This document shows, piece after piece, positions 11,021 through 21,700 of a stretch of DNA of 64,000 nucleotides (the stretch's first letter is position 1; every line of letters begins with the position of its first letter). The stretch spans positions 19,048,295-19,112,294 of the forward strand of contig CM057002.1 in NCBI GenBank assembly GCA_029891345.1. The letters run 5' to 3'. The notes under the pieces were generated by a model, which was not told the DNA's origin, ran no database searches, and saw nothing but the letters and a program-made list of their open reading frames with translations. A program made the translations under genes and the position numbers. The stretch is from Dryococelus australis (taxonomy: Eukaryota; Arthropoda; Insecta; Phasmatodea; Phasmatidae).

Positions 11021-12553
11021 CTGAGATGGTTTTACCCGGTATTGATCTGCCACAAACCGAACGGGACATGTGTATTCCACATCCCTCCTTCCCATTACTC
11101 TGCGTATGTTGCGTTTCAGATGTTTATAAGCGGACTGCATTGTGATGGTCTTTGTATGTACCCATCTTAATGTGTAAGGCACCTACAGACACATAGCACA
11201 ATAAAATATAAACTTATCCAGTATATGCAAAACTTTTTTTGAGAACTGTACATCACTGTATTTACTTCTGAAAGGTTTATTATTTCATTTGGCAATTTTC
11301 ATATGTTTTGAATTACTCTGTAAATTTTGGGAATAGGACCCACACGTATATGACATATTTTGCTTCAAATGATGTAAGGAATAAGCCCTGTGAGTGGTGG
11401 TAACACGCCGTGAATCATCCTGTATTTTCTAGAGGAAAAAATAACAAAAATGTTTAAAAATCTATTCTTGTGTAATTCCATAGTGAGAAAGACAACAGTA
11501 CAAAGTTGCATCTGTAGTTTAATCCAATGGCTTACATCGTAACAATATCACACTGGTCTACATATAATTTTTGAGAAATTCGGCTTCCCGGTATCAATGT
11601 CGCAGTCTTGGGAGAGCCCATCGCAATACTCCCTTACAACCAGATATGACACTTGCATTTTACATTTCCTACTAGGGATTTCCGTTAAATAGAAATCATG
11701 ACTATATATTCAATACATTATACAAAAATTAACATGTGCCTTAGAATGTTTGTCAACCAAAGCTTTTTCTGGCCATGTAGCAACTTGCAATCATGATGTG
11801 AGTTCAGTTCGACAGCAATGGGAGCAGTTTCTGATGCATGATTCTACCGCCATTCAATGTAAGCATTATTGCAATTCCTCAACTCTTCTCTTTCTAACTC
11901 CCTACCTATTTACAGTATTTAACGAAATATAAGCTGACAATAACAAAAATAGAACATTTTTACTTTGGTCTGCAGGAAAAACTTATTTGCCCACATACAT
12001 GTAATTTAACAGCATTATTTAATCTTGGTACTAAAATACAGGTTTAACATACCCAAATTCTTTGCAGTGCAAACTATGCACACCTCAAACAAATTAAAAT
12101 CTAAGGAAGAAACACTTATCTTCCTTTGTCCATGCCTATATTTTTCTAATTATTAAATGCAAACTGTTAAATGTTTTTATGGTTTTGTTAACTGGCTTGC
12201 ACTGTTATGAAACATGTGCCTAATCAAAAACTTTTAACTATCCCTTGCTACTACTCAAGCAAAAAGACAAAAACTTTGACCTTAACATTTTTTATACGTG
12301 AAAATTTGTAAAATATGGCAATGCTGGATGGTAAGAGATCCCAAACTGTAGCTTAGCACTCACAATGTAAAAAATAAATTAAAAAAAAAGACAAGAGACT
12401 GAAGAAACCAGTATTAGTAAATATCAAAATATTAAAAAGGTTGACCAAATTTAAGAGTCCCACAGAAAAATTCTGCTTCTCTACGAAACAAGTGATGAGA
12501 GTTTTTGAATCAGTACAACCCTACCAAATGCAAGCGGGCACTACAGGACTTAC

Positions 12554-12726
12554 CATGATGCATATGAGCCACATGAGGCTGGTGAATAGGAAGTCGAAGG
12601 TGACGAACAGACAGAAGAACCTGCGCACCACAGACATGCGGCCATGCTGACGGGCACCTGTCACGACGTCGACCGGCAGCAGGAACTCAGGGCGGCTATT
12701 GACGCTGTGGCCTGCCGGCGTGCCAG
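12554..12726 (-). CDS. STARD3: STARD3/STARD3NL exon 2, start of MENTAL domain
   Basis: The exon is bounded by an acceptor (CAG, reverse complement of 12727-12729) and a perfect GTAAGT donor (12548-12553). It adds 57 residues after the split codon. A Gly/Pro/Ser linker is followed by the MENTAL-domain opening [19 protein letters not shown] and then MWLICIM. The [14 protein letters not shown] block is the signature of STARD3/STARD3NL and forms the first transmembrane helix. The intron separating it from exon 1 is 1748 bp and contains no recognisable gene. Phase at the 3' border is 0. Family membership is established knowledge; the exon borders are read directly. Confidence is high because the motif, both splice sites and the phase with both neighbours agree. 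Confidence 0.88.
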
Positions 12727-14474
12727 CTGTTCAGTGAGCAAGACACATACAACACCACTTAACAGGGTTGTGCGAATGCTACTTTTTTTTCTCGTGAAAC
12801 GAAAACGGCAAATAATTTCATAAGACCGCAGTCTCAATGAAAGTTTAATTGATTTCAAAACATTTTAACAAGTTGTTCGTTATAAAAAATTTGTTGCAAA
12901 ACCAAACCAAAAAAATGTAGGATATGGAGCATTTATAGAGATCTTGCCTACATTCTAATGTTTGCTTTGTGTATGTAGTTATTTTAGTTACAAAATAGTA
13001 AAAACAAAATAATTTGCAGACAAAAGTTTTTTTTGTGATGTTGCACTAAACGAACATTTATTAACCAATTAAGGATTTTCGTTTCGTTACAAATTTCGGC
13101 AACCAAATTTCTTACAGAAACAAAAATTAAAGTTGACATTTCTCATTTCATTTTGAGTACAGTGAATATTCGCACAACCCAGCTACCACAGTATACACTG
13201 TTCACGGTTGACCGAGCACTTCTGAAATAAAATTGCAAAATGTCGCTGTCACTGCTACTACCTGAATGCGTATTTTAACGACCACACTGATTGGCATGCA
13301 TCCAGTTAAGTTGGTAACGACAGATAGAAAGCAGTTCCATTTCTTAACATCTAATTTTAAGTGTTTGGTCAACATTTGTGAGTACTAAAATGATATTTTT
13401 GCTGTTATTTTTAATGCATAAAGTATAAGAATTACAAATTTGTAAAATATATTATTTTATAATAATTTCACCAACCCATGAATAAAGTCTTTAGTAACAC
13501 AGTAATGTTAATTTTACATATTTCTTTAGAAGGGTGAAAATTTGAATGTTGTAACAATAAATCTAGATGGAAACACTAAAAGATATCAAAGTGAAAGGCA
13601 GAATATGTAACCATTTTTATGAGAAAATTTTGTTACACTGAAAGCTGCAATTGCAAGTTCATTTAACACACTTGTAAATAGAAGCTAAAAAAGTTATAGA
13701 ATGGTGACAACAAATGGTCACCATGCAAACTTTTACCAATTTTAGGTGGCCATCTAAAAAAGATTTTTCTATTGCGATGTACACTTGTCCAACAAATAAA
13801 TACTGCATTAAGCCCCAACGAACTGAAATTTGCAAGTTATTTTGGAGCGTGTTTAGGTTTTTTTTTTTTAATTTGGAGAGTAATTCTGATGTTAAAAAAT
13901 AGTCATATCAGAATGATTTTACAACTTCCCGCTCTTTGCAGAGAGTAACAATACAGACCAGATGACCTAGGTGAACGTAGTGAGAAAACAGTAAGATTGC
14001 TACATGATCAATTTTCCAGACTTTTCTAGGTTTTCCAGAAACAATATGAAAATTTCCAGTTTCTTCAGCATGAAATGTGACAAAAAAATTCACGGAACTT
14101 GCTATTTCTGACCACCACCTACACTACAAGAGTACAATTGTGTACTTGTCAGTCTATTTAAGATTATTTTTCAGAACCCATCAGTTTCAAGACAAATTCC
14201 TTGGGGCGCAACTGAGTATGGCTGGCCATCCAGAAAATACCATTACAGTGTCTAATTTCTGAGATGTCACACGCTTCCCTGACTTTTCCAGATCTTCCCT
14301 GACCATTTCAAATTTCCCAACTTTTCCAGTTTTTTTTTCTGACCATTTCAAATTCCTCATGTTTCCTGGTTTCCACTAACCATTTAGAGTTCCCTGATTT
14401 TTCCAGGCTTCCTTGACCATTTCATACTAACTAAATTTTCAGGTTTTCTAGTGCTGTGGCAACTCTTAACTAAC
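12727..14474 (-). other. STARD3/STARD3NL intron 1
   Basis: AT-rich intron sequence with no coding signal. It holds a small perfect hairpin near 13701-13724 (ATGGTGAC arms) and, next to the exon 1 donor, a degenerate tandem array (14270-14460). No transposon ends were recognised. Confidence 0.6.
14270..14460. repeat. Degenerate tandem array of TTCCCTGAC-type units
   Basis: CCCTGACTTTTCCAG and TGACCATTTCAAATT alternate about four times with a 40-45-bp rhythm (for example near 14277, 14300, 14342 and 14395), diverging towards the right. It lies a few bases from the exon 1 donor at 14469-14474, just inside intron 1. Confidence 0.55.
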
Positions 14475-14571
14475 CGAGGTTCGAGGTCGGTGACTGTCTC
14501 TGCTGGTAGCTGGATGAGCTGCCCAGCAGCGATTCCGCCGCAGCCCGGATCTCGTGCTCTGAAGCAGACAT
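14475..14571 (-). CDS. STARD3: STARD3/STARD3NL, first coding exon
   Basis: Start codon is the reverse complement of 14569-14571. An in-frame TGA lies 27 nt upstream (14596-14598), so this is the first usable ATG in its frame. The exon encodes 32 residues plus one base, beginning MSASEHEIRAAAESLLGSSS, and stops at a GTTAGT donor (14469-14474). The split codon is completed correctly by the exon at 12554-12726. This hydrophilic Ser-rich leader is the cytosolic N-terminus before a MENTAL domain. STARD3 (MENTAL plus START lipid-transfer domain) and STARD3NL (MENTAL only) sit in late-endosome membranes, bind cholesterol and tether to ER VAP proteins. Which of the two this is cannot be told, because the C-terminal exons are not in the window. 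Possible 5'-UTR splice acceptors lie just upstream but are unproven. Confidence 0.75.
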
Positions 14572-14945
14572 ACTGGCCAGGAACGTCGCTTCACTTCATC
14601 TGCACACATACCACACACCTCAAGTGAATAACTGCAATGAATGCACATTACAGTAATCACAAACACACAAGCAGGTTCAACTCAAGGACACCCCCTAACT
14701 GATGCTTCTATTGAATTCTAGTGTTAGAAATCTGGACCTTTTTACGAAACTACTAAATGTATCCCCATTACACCCACATACAAAAAGAAAACACACTTCA
14801 GATGATGGACGAATAATACTGCCAATAAACTGACATGAACCAGACGTCCACGTTATGCCTCGTGCCCACTTGCACCAATGCAGAATGAGTTTAAAAGGGT
14901 TACTAATACATACAACTAAAGCTTCATGAAAATAAGGTTAAGCAG

Positions 14946-15987
14946 ATTCAGGCTTGCTTGCCATCACTCACAACGGCAGAAACCGTTCCTAAGGGTTATG
15001 ATGAGGCTGCCTTGATGGAATGCCATTCAAATTTGTCGGCATTGATTTTGGATACTCTCCCTACCATATCATCGTTGTTGGCAAACAAGGGTGAGACAGA
15101 CACTCTTGTGTCTCACATGAATGCCAGACTCCCAAACTGAACCTAACAACCTTTTCAGGGCAGTGGGACACATGGTCTACTTTTCACCAACTGTTTCAGG
15201 CCACAATTCATGAGAATCACACACTGTCCAATATTGAAAAATTTCAATATTTAGTCAGTTGTTGAATAGGCAAAGCATGTCAGCTCATGGAAAATCTACC
15301 CTTAAGCGAAAACTATTCTGTTGCATGGGAAAATTTGTCATACTGTTATTATAATTCACGGAAACTAACCACAATCCATATCAACAGAATTTTGTAATTG
15401 CATCCTGTTACTGTTACAAATTATAAGTCATTGCACCACTTTATCAATGCCCTTATGGAAAATTGTAGTACCTTAGAAAACTTAGGTTATGCTGACACAC
15501 ACACCTTAATCTCACACGGCTGACTATTTAGTTGGGGGGGGGGGGGGGGGGAAGATTTACCTATGTGAAAAAAGTTTGAACACCATCGCTCTTCATCACC
15601 TGACATATTCCCTGAGGTTGTTGAGCCTGTAGAGTTCTCAAAAACTGAAGCCTCTAAATTGTATAATGCACATGAAATAGGAACCAAACTGGGTCACGTT
15701 TTGTCAAAACATAGTCCAGCAAGTTCATCCCAAAATAAAGCTGTTCTACTGTTGAGTTCTGGGCTCAGTACTAGGAAATGTGTTTTGTGTCAGCAACCAC
15801 TCATGCTATCTACAGCTGTGTAGAGTTCATGGAGAAATCTTCTGCAGAAAGGAAAGAAGTTGTGTGCAGTAGAAAGATATGTTACAATTGTTTAGGTAAC
15901 TCCCACATGGTGGCACATTGTTCTTCAAAACATACCTGTTTACATTGTGGCAGAGAGCACAATTCATCATTACACTCTGACCGATAG
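14946..15987 (+). pseudogene. BEL/Pao gag with cysteine-rich C-terminus
   Basis: The 14958 frame gives VPKGYDEAALMECHSNLSAL. Shifting frames then give WDTWSTFHQLF-like and NLPLSENYSVAWENL-like text, the Pao-type gag (DUF1759/1758-like) region. From 15778 the frame carries CYNCLGNSHMVAHCSSKHTC and CGREHNSSLH, the C-x2-C-x4-H-x4-C finger plus second Cys/His module typical of BEL/Pao gag. An 18-G run at 15534-15551 interrupts the region between. Many stops and frameshifts mean it is not translatable. Confidence 0.8.
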
Positions 15988-16038
15988 GTAACTGATTCGC
16001 AACACCCACCAACTTCAGACACATATGCTAACCAGCAA

Positions 16039-16600
16039 TTGAGCTCGGACTTGGTTCACAATGATGATAGTTCACAGTTTGTGGGAATATCAGCAAGAAC
16101 CTTTGCTCGCACTGTAATTCTTCTATCTACAGTCATGGTGAAAATTGCATATGGTCAAAGAAGGTTTCACAACTGCCGTGCAATTTTGAATAGTGCTGCC
16201 CAGGGAAGTTTTATGTCTGAAGCATTGGTACAGAAGCTGTGCTTACTCAGGGTCCACAGTACAGATCAGGTATCCAGACTGTCAAAGTCACGCTAAAATT
16301 AGGGGAATGGTGGTTACTAAAATCAGGGCAACTGCAGAGGGAGCATAAGAGTTCAGCCAGTCCTTATTGATTGTGTCAAAGATAACCAATCTGTTAACCT
16401 CTAAACAGGTGGATGCTAATAACAGGGAGAAATTAGGCTCTCTTCCTTTAGCTGAACTTTAATTTGATACCCTGGTGGTGTAGAAGTCATTCTGGATGTG
16501 GAGGTGATTTTTCAAGTTCTGGTAGGAGGCAAATTGAGCCTGAGAAGGGGAGAGGGGGGATGCCTATTGCCTTCAAAACCAGCCTTGGGTGGATTTTGAT
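16039..16600 (+). pseudogene. BEL/Pao protease region
   Basis: From 16100 the frame reads LLSTVMVKIAYGQ, then CRAILNSAAQGSFMSEALVQ. This matches the BEL/Pao retropepsin block RALLDSGSQxSFIS, but the catalytic Asp is Asn and the Ser-Gly is altered. From 16464 the weakly matching WILMEKCP segment follows. Broken by stops at 16297 and elsewhere. Confidence 0.7.
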
Positions 16601-16699
16601 GGAAAAATGCCCTACGACCCCTATACAGACCAGTCAACAACCAGCAGTCAATTGCATTGTTCTGTACCAACACACTCAAAAATGTCCTCAAGGGATTCT

Positions 16700-17648
16700 G
16701 GGAACTAGAGGAGCCCCCCGGTTAAGCAGTTGTCTCCAGGCGAAATTGTATGTGAGCAGCATTATAAGGAAATGCACTTTCGCCTTCCCTAAGGTAAGTA
16801 TGGTGTTCGTCTCCCATTCCATCCCAACATGGAACTTGGCCACTCTCAGGTGACTGCTTATAGACGCTTCATGTCATTGGAGTGCAAGCTACTCACTCAA
16901 CTTGATATTAAGTCTCTCTATGTTGATTTCATGGTAGATTACGAAGCCTTAAAGCATAATGAACCCTCCATGCACTCTGTCTCAGAGCCCTGTTCTCAAT
17001 ATTACATCATTCCTCATCATCACGGAGTTATGAAGCCTTCTAGTTCCACAACTAAACTTAGAGTTGTATTTGATGCCAGTGCCAAAATGTAAAATGGAAA
17101 TTCTCTTAATGACTGTTTGTATTCACGTCCCAAATTGCAAGGTGACATTAAACAAATGAATAGGCAAATTGTCATGCACCCTGATGACACACACCATCAG
17201 CTTATTTTATGGTGTTCAGACCCAGTAAAGGCTCTCAACGTGTAGGAGTTGAGTACAGTCACCTATGGAGTGACAAGTTCTCTGTTCTTGGCCATCCAAA
17301 CTCTGCAGAAACTTAGTCTTGACGATGGTCATGCATTTCCTCTGGCAGCAGCTGTGCTGCGTACTTAAGACATTTGTTGATGATATCATTACTGGTGCTC
17401 CATCACTCGAAGAAGCTCTTGCTGTGTGGGACGAGCTCATCCAACTACTGCAGAAGGGATGCTTTGAGTTGCGAAAATGGGATGCCAATCATCCCCAGCT
17501 TTTGGATGGTCTTCCAGTGGCAGACTGTGAAACACTCACGTTCACCAATGATTTAGTGCATGCTCATAGCAATGTGGTAATACAATGGAATGTTAAAGGA
17601 GATGCTTTCTCTTATGTGGAAGGGAAGATGCAGTTTGCATCAAGATAG
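16700..17648 (+). pseudogene. BEL/Pao reverse transcriptase
   Basis: YYIIPHHHGVMKPSSSTTKL followed by RVVFDASAKM lies at about 17000-17090. SLNDCLYSRPKLQGDIKQMN follows at 17102 after a stop. The catalytic block TFVDDIITGAPSLEEALAVW is at about 17368, with QKGCFELRKWDANHPQLLDG at 17452. These are the canonical Pao RT motifs, and the FVDD box is intact. Frame breaks lie at 17090, 17240 and 17340. Confidence 0.9.
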
Positions 17649-17839
17649 CAGTGTTACGATATCTTATGATTTATGATCATCTAGGATGATAGGCTCTTGT
17701 TGTGATGTGGGCAAAAATCTTGCTACAGTCACTGTGGCTACATGGACTTGGTTGGGATGATCCTCTAACCCAATCACTTTTGCATCTCTGGCAGTACTTC
17801 ATGCATGGAATGGTAAACATAAACTATTTGTCAATTACC

Positions 17840-18372
17840 CATCCATTGTGCTCACTCATCTTCTAAGAGTTCAACTCCATGGTTTCTCAGATGCATCAGA
17901 AAAGGGTTATTCAGCTGTTGGCTATATCCGTGTAATGTATTCTGGTTGCTCCACTTCAGTCAGATTAGTTATGGCCAAGACTAAAGTGGCACCACTAAAA
18001 TGTGTCTCCCTACTCTGTCTTGAGCTTTGTGGAGCACATTTTGTGGCCAAACTCCTACATCACTGTTAGGAGTTTCACCTTCCAGACTATCCTGACATGT
18101 CAGTATATGCACGGTCAGATTCAATGGTGACACTCGCATGGATCAGTTTCAACAAACTATCTCCAACTTGTTGCAATCATTCTCCCATCAAAACTCCATC
18201 CAAAACTTTTCTCTGGCCAATGGGATCACTTTTCATTTCAACCCGTCAGCTGCTCCTCGTCAAGGTGGCCTTTGGGAAGCTGCTATCAAAAGTGCCAAGA
18301 CCATTCTAAAGAGCGTAATTGGACTGGAAATATTAACTTTCAAAGAGTTCACAACAGTTACAGCTGTAATTC
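17840..18372 (+). pseudogene. BEL/Pao RNase H and C-terminal integrase piece
   Basis: HGFSDASEKGYSAVGYIRV at about 17878 opens the Pao RNase H domain. AKTKVAPLKCVSLLCLELCG at 17973 and YARSDSMVTLAWIS at 18105 continue it. From about 18200, FHFNPSAAPRQGGLWEAAIK then SAKTIL gives the conserved integrase block W-x-F-N-P-P-x-A-P-H-x-G-G-L-W-E. The zinc-binding and most catalytic integrase sequence between them is deleted. Confidence 0.85.
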
Positions 18373-18376
18373 TTAA

Positions 18377-18793
18377 GAACAGGGGCGTTTTCGAAAATGG
18401 GAAAAATAATTCATGGATATGTTAGATATGATTATTAGTAATCATAATTACTAGGAATTTTCGAGGGGCTTAAATTAGTTTTCTGTAAATAAATAAAACA
18501 TCATAGGGAGGAGGGTTATCAAGATTGCTGTATTTATGCTATAAAATATGCATAATTTATGTATAATATATTTATATTGGGTCGCTAAATCGCTTTACAT
18601 ATAAGAATACCATTTGCAACAAATATTTAATGCATAAAACGTCATTTAAGGGGTAGGCCGTAAAACAACACAGGTATGGAGCAGTATCGGGACACTATGT
18701 AATTCGCCTAGTAAATTCGTGTTCTGTGTAATTAGTAAAGTGTAATTATACCACTTTCCGAGATTATTTTCCCCCTTCAAAAAACCCCTATTC
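18377..18793. mobile_element. 417-bp MITE flanked by TTAA duplications
   Basis: TTAA stands at 18373-18376 and 18794-18797. Terminal inverted repeats are about 35 bp: the left GAACAGGGGCGTTTTCGAAA and the inverted right end GAATAGGGGTTTTTTGAAGG, both continuing to AAAATAAT. Removing the element and one TTAA leaves a perfectly palindromic target, GTAATTCTTAAGAATTAC. TTAA duplication is the hallmark of piggyBac-type transposition, so this is likely a piggyBac-dependent non-autonomous element. There is no coding sequence. Confidence 0.8.
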
Positions 18794-18797
18794 TTAA

Positions 18798-21700
18798 GAA
18801 TTACCACACATTTCATTCACCATATGAGTTCTGCAGCTGTATTGTCCTGAGTACAGTACACCAGAACTGATAAACAGGATGGAGATGATACATGAGGTGA
18901 CACTATTAACAGTGAGCATTGTTCTCCCGACACACTACTAGGACTGGGCTGGGGCCAAAGATGGAGTTGATTTCAGGCCAACTTTGTTTCAATCTCCCGC
19001 GTGTGTTTTGCAATAGCTGCATGCTACGTAACTGATAGTCTTTTGGCAAACCATACGGAAAAGCACATCATTTTTTTCTTTTTCCCCATTGCCTAACTTT
19101 GTGACCCTGGAAATCGTCTCTATCTAACCACGCTTCACGAAGTTTACACTTCCCCATGTTTCACTCTAACTCTAAAAGATGAAAAATTCAAGTGATAATT
19201 ATCATAAATGACAACCCTGCTAAACCTGAAATTAACTTTACCGTAACAACAAAACAAAAACACTCTACGAGATTAGAGAAACATGCTTCAGTCAAGAGAG
19301 AAATCAAATAATGTTACTACTATAAAGTGAGTCTTTTCTGGAATTCACATGTACCTGTCAAAACCCTATATAAACTGACATCATTGGAACTATACAAAAT
19401 CATCATTCATAACAAAGTACTAGGAGTAGAATTATTATGCTTGTATGTCTCAACAAGTCACATAACTCAGTCTATGTAATCATAATCTAGACTCTGACAA
19501 TCAGATGAATCATTTTTAAACTCAAAATGACTAATATGTATATACAAAAGTTTACTATATGAACACTAATTTTTTTTGTTCCCATAATTTTAAAGTTCCA
19601 AAAAGGTCCAAAAAAAAAGTTCAATGAAATCCTCCTGCAATCAAATGCTACAACAAGCTGGGTTAAAACAGCCTGCAGCATGAAATATGCCCCTTACATT
19701 AATATCATTGGGGCAAGATTAATACTCTACTGAAAGTATTTTAGAATAAGTACTGACGCCGTCGGGTGAGACACGAGACAAACTGTGATACAATAACTTA
19801 CGGTAGATGGACGCCAGCAGTGTTTCCCAGTCACCGCACTGTTGAGACGCAGGGTTCTCAGGGATGCTGTGTGTCCGTCTCACCTGAGTGTACTTACAAA
19901 ACACTTTTAATTACTAAATATCATTACTAAACTTTTAACACTGTAAATGAGGCGAGGTTGCTGTCAAGACAAGGAAAGACTTTATGCACTGAGAATATGG
20001 TGTTTATTTTACCACTCATACAAAAATGTGCCAGAATGTTACGTGCTGAAACTCGGATGTGTATAGCTAAATCCGTTGGGCGCTCCCCCGCCCACAATTT
20101 GTCTAGCCCACTCCTAGATGGATGACTTCTACCGTGGTGTTAGATAACACAGCCTTCACAAGGAAAGGGGTCTACAGCCGCTAGGGTGGACTGTGGGTTT
20201 TTCCTGAAGACAGGGCATGGAGAATTACACAATGAATCTGAACATGAACATGTGTGATTAATTGGCATCACTAATGCGGACTCGTATGAGCTCGCCTTCC
20301 AGCACGTGGTGAGTGTGGTGACTGTCTTTACACATAGCCGGCTACGACGGAAACAATATCACTGTACAAATTACACAAATACATATGAATTAGCATGGGG
20401 CACGAGATGAATAGTCACAATAAACACGCAGGTGCATGAAAACACAATTATATGGCGCGGATACAGCTGGATAAAGTTCGTAGCGGATCACGTGGTGCAG
20501 GTTAAATTGCAAGATTTCTCTGGAAAAACTGCAAATTATTCTCAGCCAAGTAATTATTGATGTTGGGAAAAATATTCTCCTGACAATTTAAACAGATGTG
20601 GGCTTGTAACAAGGCTGATGGCGGTAAAATCAATCTTTAACAAGACAGTGTGGTCAGACATACAAAGCATCAATTACGTGAAAACGAAACAGAACCCTTA
20701 ATTAAAAAATACATAGAACTCTGACATAAATAATGGTGCACATGATATTACACAAATAAACCCTCAACGCGCATGGCTGAACTCGTGGTTAACCACGTGG
20801 TCGCAAATGATGTGGCCATAAAAGAATTAAATATGAAAGTAAAGCCCTTAAAATTGCACGCAGCAATAAAACAGAAATTACACTGAAACGCCTTTACCAT
20901 TGGCCGATGGCGCCTGATTCTAAGTTGCGCGGGCCACGTGGCCTCTCCGACATCTTTCTCCTCCTCCTCCTCAATTATATTCAAAAAGCAGCAAGGGCAC
21001 AAATTACTAGGTTAAGCAGAAGCATAATGCTGAGGAATGTCTGGCAAGAAGTATGCAAAGCAAAAGTTAACCGGTATACTAAAGTGTGAAACTAATGTAA
21101 ACTACATCAGTGCAAAAAGTTTGAGGTGTGTACGTGACAGCAATTTACCTCATCAACTCTCCTCGACGACTGCCCAGAGGCAAGCGTTGCGCGGACCTAC
21201 CATGACCGCCTACGGGATTCACACAAGCGGAAGTGATATGCACGCCAAGTAAAATATTTATCTTTGTAATTAAAAGGCACTTAATTTAAATATATAAGTA
21301 CACTGGACACTTTAATTGTGAATTTTCTGTCTTCTCTGTCTTTTATTACGGCGTTCACACCAGAAGAATAACGTTCATGTTCTTTGCGCAGTGGACATTT
21401 TGAATTTATAACCAAACATTTTGCAACATTTTTATGAAAATACAAATTTTAACATTTAAGAACAATGAGCCCTGAAATAAAGAAAGACATGTTAAACACT
21501 TGAAAACATATTATTTCCGTCATGGGAAAGTCCAGGTTAAGGCCTCTTTGCACACGTGCGTGCCCACGTGTCAGGTGAGTGATGAGCACGGTCATGGTCT
21601 TAATGCGGCTGGCTGTTAGCTGACAGTAGCAACAATTTACACCTGGTGAAATACTGCATAACAACACAATACAACAGTGATAATAGTGACAAAGTGACCA

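Larger units (their letters stand above)
14940..18372 (+). mobile_element. BEL/Pao retrotransposon, decayed
   Basis: Gag, CCHC fingers, protease, reverse transcriptase, RNase H and the tail of integrase occur in BEL/Pao order, in shifting frames with many stops. No LTRs were found. Most of integrase is deleted between about 18150 and 18200. The right end is interrupted by the TTAA-flanked MITE at 18377-18793, and I cannot follow BEL/Pao sequence beyond it. It lies upstream of exon 1 of the minus-strand gene. Confidence 0.85.
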
